A DNA stretch of 64,000 nucleotides from Porphyromonas pogonae. GTDB lineage: Bacteria; Bacteroidota; Bacteroidia; Bacteroidales; Porphyromonadaceae. Below are positions 59,694 to 64,000 of this stretch, piece after piece. A model generated the notes under the pieces. The model worked only from the letters and a program-made list of their open reading frames with translations, did no database searches and had not been told where the DNA came from. Within the stretch, counting starts at the first letter, position 1. Every line of letters begins with the position of its first letter. The translations under genes were made by a program, and so were the position numbers. The stretch covers positions 2,270,001 to 2,334,000 of the forward strand of contig NZ_CP143258.1 in assembly GCF_036320655.1 (NCBI RefSeq), in the 5' to 3' direction.

Positions 59694-60776
59694 TTAGCAA
59701 TGAAGCAATTTCTTCAAGTTTTTCAATACTTCATCCGGAGAGAACAACATACCGCCCATACGTCCGTAATGCTCTACAGGGACTTTGCCGTTGACAGCCA
59801 AACGAACGTCTTCGACCATCTGGCCCGCATTAAGCTCTACAGTGAGGAATCCCTTGACTCTCTGAGCCAGCTCAGCAATAGGCTTTGTAGGGAAAGGCCA
59901 CAAGGTAATAGGACGCAACAAACCGACTTTGAGTCCGTTCTCACGTGCGAGCTGTACCGTCTTTTGGCAGATACGAGCCGACGAACCGAATGCCACTAAG
60001 ATATAGTCGGCATCATCGGTCATATATGTTTCATATCTGACTTCGTTCTCTTCTATTTTTTTATATTTCTCCTGGAAGCGGTGGTTGTTTTCTTCCATAA
60101 TAGAAGATTCCAATTCCAGTGAAGTAATAATATTGGGTTTGTGTCCTTTCTTACAGCCCTGAGTGGCCCATGGACATTCCTGACGAATTTCTTCCTCGGT
60201 ACGACGCTCCTGATAAGGAGGCAATACTACTTTTTCCATCATCTGACCGATAATACCATCGGAGAGGATGATAGAAGGATTGCGATATTTGAAAGCCAGT
60301 TCTATTCCCAGCGGTACAAAGTCCACCATCTCCTGCACCGAATACGGGGCAAGTGTTATAAGACGATAGTCGCCATGACCACCACCTTTGACTGTTTGGA
60401 AATAGTCGGCCTGACTTGGTTGTATAGTGCCCAAACCGGGACCTCCACGCATAACATTGAGTAACAAGCAAGGCAATTCTGCTCCGGCACAATAGCTTAT
60501 ACCTTCTTGCTTGAGACTCATACCCGGGCTGGAAGATGATGTCATCACCTTCTTTCCCGATGCTGCGCCTCCGTATACCATATTTATAGCGGCTACTTCA
60601 CTCTCCGCTTGTAGTACAACCATCCCTGTAGTGTCCCAAGGATGCTCGTCCATTAAAGTTTCCATTACTTCAGACTGCGGGGTAATTGGGTAACCGAAAT
60701 AACCGTCCATACCGCATCTTATTGCTGAATGAGCAATAGCTTCATTGCCCTTCATTAATCTGATTTCCTCTGACAT
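59694..60776 (-). CDS. korA: 2-oxoacid:ferredoxin oxidoreductase alpha subunit
   Basis: A 360-residue alpha subunit with the pyrimidine-binding domain opening AIRCGMDGYFGYPITPQSE, then MTSSSSPGMSLKQEG and the GGGHGDYRLITLAP block. The C-terminal domain includes VAFGSSARI and VGLLRPITLWPFP. In Bacteroides this subunit is commonly labelled 3-methyl-2-oxobutanoate dehydrogenase VorB or KorA. I cannot decide the substrate. Confidence 0.88.
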   Translation of the reverse strand: MSEEIRLMKGNEAIAHSAIRCGMDGYFGYPITPQSEVMETLMDEHPWDTTGMVVLQAESEVAAINMVYGGAASGKKVMTSSSSPGMSLKQEGISYCAGAELPCLLLNVMRGGPGLGTIQPSQADYFQTVKGGGHGDYRLITLAPYSVQEMVDFVPLGIELAFKYRNPSIILSDGIIGQMMEKVVLPPYQERRTEEEIRQECPWATQGCKKGHKPNIITSLELESSIMEENNHRFQEKYKKIEENEVRYETYMTDDADYILVAFGSSARICQKTVQLARENGLKVGLLRPITLWPFPTKPIAELAQRVKGFLTVELNAGQMVEDVRLAVNGKVPVEHYGRMGGMLFSPDEVLKNLKKLLHC

Positions 60777-60799
60777 ATCTCTTCTTTGGATTTTAGATT

Positions 60800-61027
60800 T
60801 TACAATTTTACTTTATACACATCGATGCATGCATCCGGACATACTAATGCACAACTTGCGCATCCGATACAAGCCTCTTCATTCTTCATATAAGAATAAT
60901 GATATCCTTTGTCGTTGACTTCCTCCGGATGCAGTTCTAATACTTTGGTGGGACATGCGACAACGCATAGGTTGCAACCTTTACATCGCTGCGTGTTGAC
61001 AACTACTGCCCCTCTAATTTTTGCCAT
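60800..61027 (-). CDS. korD: 4Fe-4S ferredoxin-like delta subunit
   Basis: A 75-residue dicluster ferredoxin with CKGCNLCVVACP and CIGCASCALVCP motifs. It passes electrons from the oxidoreductase to free ferredoxin. First gene of the leftward operon, 23 bp before the alpha gene. Confidence 0.9.
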   Translation of the reverse strand: MAKIRGAVVVNTQRCKGCNLCVVACPTKVLELHPEEVNDKGYHYSYMKNEEACIGCASCALVCPDACIDVYKVKL

Positions 61028-61093
61028 AACTGTCTACTGTTTAAGGTTAAATGATATTTATCTCTTGTGCGATTTTTTCTCATCTAATAAACC

Positions 61094-61101
61094 CAAAGAT
61101 A
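61094..61101 (-). promoter_or_regulatory. predicted promoter (-7 box) of the 2-oxoacid oxidoreductase operon
   Basis: On the minus strand TATCTTTG is a perfect TAnnTTTG box, 67 bp before the ferredoxin-subunit ATG. The -33 region is AT-rich without TTTG. Confidence 0.5.
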
Positions 61102-61339
61102 TTTATATTTTTTCGATAAATACTGTATTCGATGTATTAATTTGAGTTAAGAGTAAATTGACCATGATTTCGGGTTGAATTATTGAAAATATCACGAACG
61201 AATATTTTATTAATACATCTTTATATATACTTCTTAATAAAAAGCAACACTGCAGACCAGATAGAATATTAAATATTTATCTTAAATACTTTTTTCATAT
61301 TCATATCATACGGTGATATTATAAAAAAGAAATGTGTAG

Positions 61340-61347
61340 TATATTTG
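61340..61347 (+). promoter_or_regulatory. predicted glnN promoter (-7 box)
   Basis: TATATTTG followed by CA fits the consensus and lies about 98 bp before the ATG. No obvious -33 TTTG. Confidence 0.5.
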
Positions 61348-61445
61348 CACATACATTTGGGATAAATAGTCAATCTTGCTATGCGGGCAAGTATGCTCCC
61401 CGGTGTTATAAATATCATTATTTGTAATCATTCAAACCCGGAATT

Positions 61446-63635
61446 ATGTCTTTACTTCGCTTTAACGCAGTGGAAGAGGCTGCCAAGAGGAAGCCTGTTA
61501 CAGCCCACAAAGAGAATCGGTCGGTAGGTGACTACTTTGCCGAAGCCGTTTTTGACAGGAAAACGATGCAGAAATATTTGAGTAACGAAGTATATAAAAA
61601 ATTATCCCAGCATATTGATAATGGTCAACCTATCGACCGTGATATAGCAGACTCAGTAGCAGCCGGCATGAGAATGTGGGCTTCAAACCAAGGTGTCACT
61701 CATTATACACACTGGTTCCAACCACTGACTGACGGTACTGCAGAGAAACATGATGCTTTTGCAACACCGGATGGAAATGGAGGCATGATAGAAGAGTTGA
61801 GCGGCAAACTGCTCACCCAACAAGAACCTGACGCAAGTAGCTTCCCCAATGGAGGGCTTAGAAATACTTTCGAAGCTCGCGGATATTCGGCTTGGGATCC
61901 GTCTTCTCCCGCTTTTATTGTCGATGACACCCTCTGCATCCCTACTGTATTTATCGCATATACGGGGGAAGCTCTCGACTACAAGACTCCCCTATTACGC
62001 TCGTTGGAAGCTTTAGAAAAAGCATCTACACGTGTAGCCCGTTTCTTTTATCCGGAAGTAAATCGCTGTACCACCTTTCTTGGTTGGGAGCAAGAGTATT
62101 TTCTCGTGGACGAAGCTCTTTTTGTGGCTCGTCCCGATCTTAGACTTACCGGAAGGACGCTTATGGGGCATGAAAGTGCTAAAAACCAACAGCTCGATGA
62201 TCACTACTTCGGCTCCATTCCCGAACGTGTACAAGAGTTTATGAAAGATCTTGAGATAGAATGTTACCGCCTGGGTATTCCGCTCAAAACACGACACAAT
62301 GAAGTTGCTCCGAATCAGTTTGAGCTTGCTCCAATATATGAAGAGTGCAACCTTGCCAATGACCACAATGTACTCCTTATGAGTACAATGAAAAGAGTGG
62401 CAAGCCATCACCATTTCAGGATATTGCTGCATGAGAAGCCTTTTGACGGTGTCAATGGATCCGGCAAGCACTGTAACTGGTCTATAGGCACAGATACGGG
62501 AGTAAACCTTTTCTCTCCCGGCAAAAACTCGACCGACAATTTGCGTTTCATTTGTTTCATGGCTGTGACCCTCATGGCTGTATACAAAAATGATGCTTTG
62601 CTCAAAGCCAGTATTGCCTCTGCCACCAACGCTCATCGATTGGGAGGACATGAAGCTCCGCCTTCCATTATATCCACATTCTTGGGTACGGAAGTATCAG
62701 CAATACTCAATAAGTTCATGAATAGTAAACCCAAAGATGCAATCCAATTCGATGCAAAGAAAGGCATTCATCTGGGTGTAGGTCAAATACCCGAATTATT
62801 ATTGGACAATACGGACAGAAACCGTACCTCTCCATTTGCATTCACAGGGAATAGATTTGAATTCCGTGCTGTAGGCTCGTCAGCCAACTGTGCCAGTGCT
62901 ATGCTTGCACTATGTACGGCTTTGGCTTACCAAATGAATGACTTTGCAGATCATATCGACGGCCGTGTAAAAAAAGGAGAAAGTGATGAGGAAGCTCTCT
63001 ATCATGTGATAAGAGAGTATTTGCAAGACTCTGAACCTATCCATTTCGATGGTAATGGGTATAGTGATGAATGGAGAATAGAGGCGGAGCGCCGTGGCCT
63101 AAATATAGACACCAACGTACCTTTGTTATATGACTCTTACACAACAGAGCAGTCCATCAAAATCTTCGAAGCTACGGGAGTACTCACCCAAGCAGAACTT
63201 GAGGCTCGCAATGAAGTGAAATGGGAGATATATACCAAGAAAGTGCAGATAGAAAGTCGCGTATTAGGAGACTTGTCACTCAATCATATTGTACCGGTAG
63301 CCACAAAATATCAGACTATGCTGCTCGACAATGTGGCAAAACTCAAAGACGTATTCCCCGAAGATGAATATGAAAAACTATCCGAAGGGCCAAAAAACTT
63401 GATTTCTAAGATGAGTTATCATCTTTCGAATGTACATCGTATGGTTTATGAAATGACGGAAGCCAGAAAAATAGCTAACCAGATTGAAGATCTACGAGGC
63501 AGAGCTTTGGCTTATCAGGAGACAGTGTCACCTTACTTGGATCAGATTAGATATCACATCGATCACCTGGAACTTATTGTAGATGACAACATGTGGCCTT
63601 TGCCCAAGTATAGGGAACTACTATTTGTACAATAA
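61446..63635 (+). CDS. glnN: glutamine synthetase type III
   Basis: A 729-residue GSIII, the large-subunit glutamine synthetase typical of Bacteroidales, making glutamine from glutamate, ammonia and ATP. The GSIII-specific N-terminal domain has MRMWASNQGVTHYTHWFQPL. The catalytic core has FLGWEQEYFLVDE, TRHNEVAPNQFELAP, GSGKHCNWSIGTD and NRTSPFAFTGNRFEFR. Complete, with its own promoter region. It is relevant to nitrogen balance beside the glutamate-fermentation genes. Confidence 0.95.
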   Translation: MSLLRFNAVEEAAKRKPVTAHKENRSVGDYFAEAVFDRKTMQKYLSNEVYKKLSQHIDNGQPIDRDIADSVAAGMRMWASNQGVTHYTHWFQPLTDGTAEKHDAFATPDGNGGMIEELSGKLLTQQEPDASSFPNGGLRNTFEARGYSAWDPSSPAFIVDDTLCIPTVFIAYTGEALDYKTPLLRSLEALEKASTRVARFFYPEVNRCTTFLGWEQEYFLVDEALFVARPDLRLTGRTLMGHESAKNQQLDDHYFGSIPERVQEFMKDLEIECYRLGIPLKTRHNEVAPNQFELAPIYEECNLANDHNVLLMSTMKRVASHHHFRILLHEKPFDGVNGSGKHCNWSIGTDTGVNLFSPGKNSTDNLRFICFMAVTLMAVYKNDALLKASIASATNAHRLGGHEAPPSIISTFLGTEVSAILNKFMNSKPKDAIQFDAKKGIHLGVGQIPELLLDNTDRNRTSPFAFTGNRFEFRAVGSSANCASAMLALCTALAYQMNDFADHIDGRVKKGESDEEALYHVIREYLQDSEPIHFDGNGYSDEWRIEAERRGLNIDTNVPLLYDSYTTEQSIKIFEATGVLTQAELEARNEVKWEIYTKKVQIESRVLGDLSLNHIVPVATKYQTMLLDNVAKLKDVFPEDEYEKLSEGPKNLISKMSYHLSNVHRMVYEMTEARKIANQIEDLRGRALAYQETVSPYLDQIRYHIDHLELIVDDNMWPLPKYRELLFVQ

Positions 63636-63658
63636 ATAATAACTGAAAAACACTTATA

Positions 63659-64000
63659 GTGAGAAAACCCAAAGACCTCACCCATGGTAATATCAGAGGG
63701 CTTCTTATGAAGCTCTCTTTGCCTATTATGGGAACCTCTTTTATACAAATGGCTTATAGCTTCACCGACATGGCTTGGCTGGGACGTATAGGTTCTAAGT
63801 CTGTAGCAGCCGTGGGGGTGGTATCGGTACTGGTATGGCTTGCAAATTCTATATCTTCGATCAATAAGACGGGCAGCGAGGTTACTGTGGGGCATGCTCT
63901 CGGACGAGATGATATATCAGAAGCATCGCAGTATGCTTCACATAACATCACCATGTCGCTCATCATATCCCTGTTATTGGCTGCGATATATTATTTTTTC
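63659..64000 (+). CDS. MATE family efflux transporter, N-terminal part (runs off window)
   Basis: The first ~114 residues of a multidrug/toxin extrusion transporter. The first helix LLMKLSLPIMGTSFIQMAY leads into SFTDMAWLGRIGSKSVAAVG, the classic MATE start, then KTGSEVTVGHALGRDD. The likely start is GTG 63659, 23 bp after glnN, with an alternative ATG at 63707. The rest of the gene is beyond the window. Confidence 0.85.
   Translation, partial: MRKPKDLTHGNIRGLLMKLSLPIMGTSFIQMAYSFTDMAWLGRIGSKSVAAVGVVSVLVWLANSISSINKTGSEVTVGHALGRDDISEASQYASHNITMSLIISLLLAAIYYFF

Larger units (their letters stand above)
61028..61445. other. divergent promoter region between the oxidoreductase operon and glnN
   Basis: This is a very AT-rich region holding a leftward box at 61094-61101 and a rightward box at 61340-61347. 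No gene is seen. Confidence 0.6.

Overview
The window is a low-GC chromosomal segment from a Bacteroidota species, most likely an anaerobic member of the order Bacteroidales. Support comes from the 16S-tRNA-Ile-tRNA-Ala-23S operon layout, TAnnTTTG-type promoter -7 boxes, weak Shine-Dalgarno sites, a GLPGLI-family gene beside an outer-membrane beta-barrel gene, the NagB-LmbE fusion, a type III glutamine synthetase, and the conserved DUF1599 / DoxX-like / tpiA / SPOR / folE gene run. I cannot name the species.

Layout. 1-2343: an rRNA operon read leftwards (5' end of 23S, tRNA-Ala, tRNA-Ile, 16S), with its promoter and a candidate small RNA upstream. 3.0-4.86 kb: a gene-free region with a ~1.1 kb repeated element and a 187-bp MITE. 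4.86-21.4 kb: mostly leftward housekeeping genes, namely a GH2 beta-galactosidase, menA-lysA-lysC-ftsE, a BASS transporter, folE, tpiA and lon, plus a rightward tRNA-Gly and marC. 21.4-23.0 kb: a second copy of the ~1 kb intergenic element. 23.0-29.1 kb: a frameshifted outer-membrane protein gene, a GLPGLI gene, a broken lipoprotein gene hit by an IS982-family element, then rpsF-rpsR-rplI. 29.4-39.1 kb: a siderophore-type TonB receptor, then leftward nagB, ABC-F, TPR, def and ruvX. 39.1-45.2 kb: a MITE and a second IS982 copy, lpdA, a GH35 beta-galactosidase, and a third promoter/repeat locus with a third MITE. 45.5-54.4 kb: a glutamate-fermentation (methylaspartate pathway) operon. 54.6-64 kb: tRNA-Gln, a patatin-like outer-membrane phospholipase, a fourth repeat array, a leftward 2-oxoacid:ferredoxin oxidoreductase operon, glnN, and the start of a MATE transporter.

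How the genes fit together. The 45.5-54.4 kb operon would convert glutamate to 3-methylaspartate (GlmS/GlmE with GlmL), mesaconate (Mal) and then citramalate (a two-subunit class I fumarase-like hydratase). No citramalate lyase is present in the window. The 2-oxoacid:ferredoxin oxidoreductase and GSIII (glnN) also act around 2-oxoglutarate and glutamate.

The most unusual content is non-coding. Three long intergenic regions each carry a near-identical promoter cassette (TTGACAAAGG, 21-bp spacing, TATCTTTG). Four intergenic regions carry tandem arrays with a 22-bp period. Two of these regions match in order, spacing and length (1096 and 1044 bp) and end in imperfect inverted ATTTTGWCA motifs. 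They look like diverged copies of one minisatellite-bearing, transcribed intergenic element. All alignments here were done by eye.
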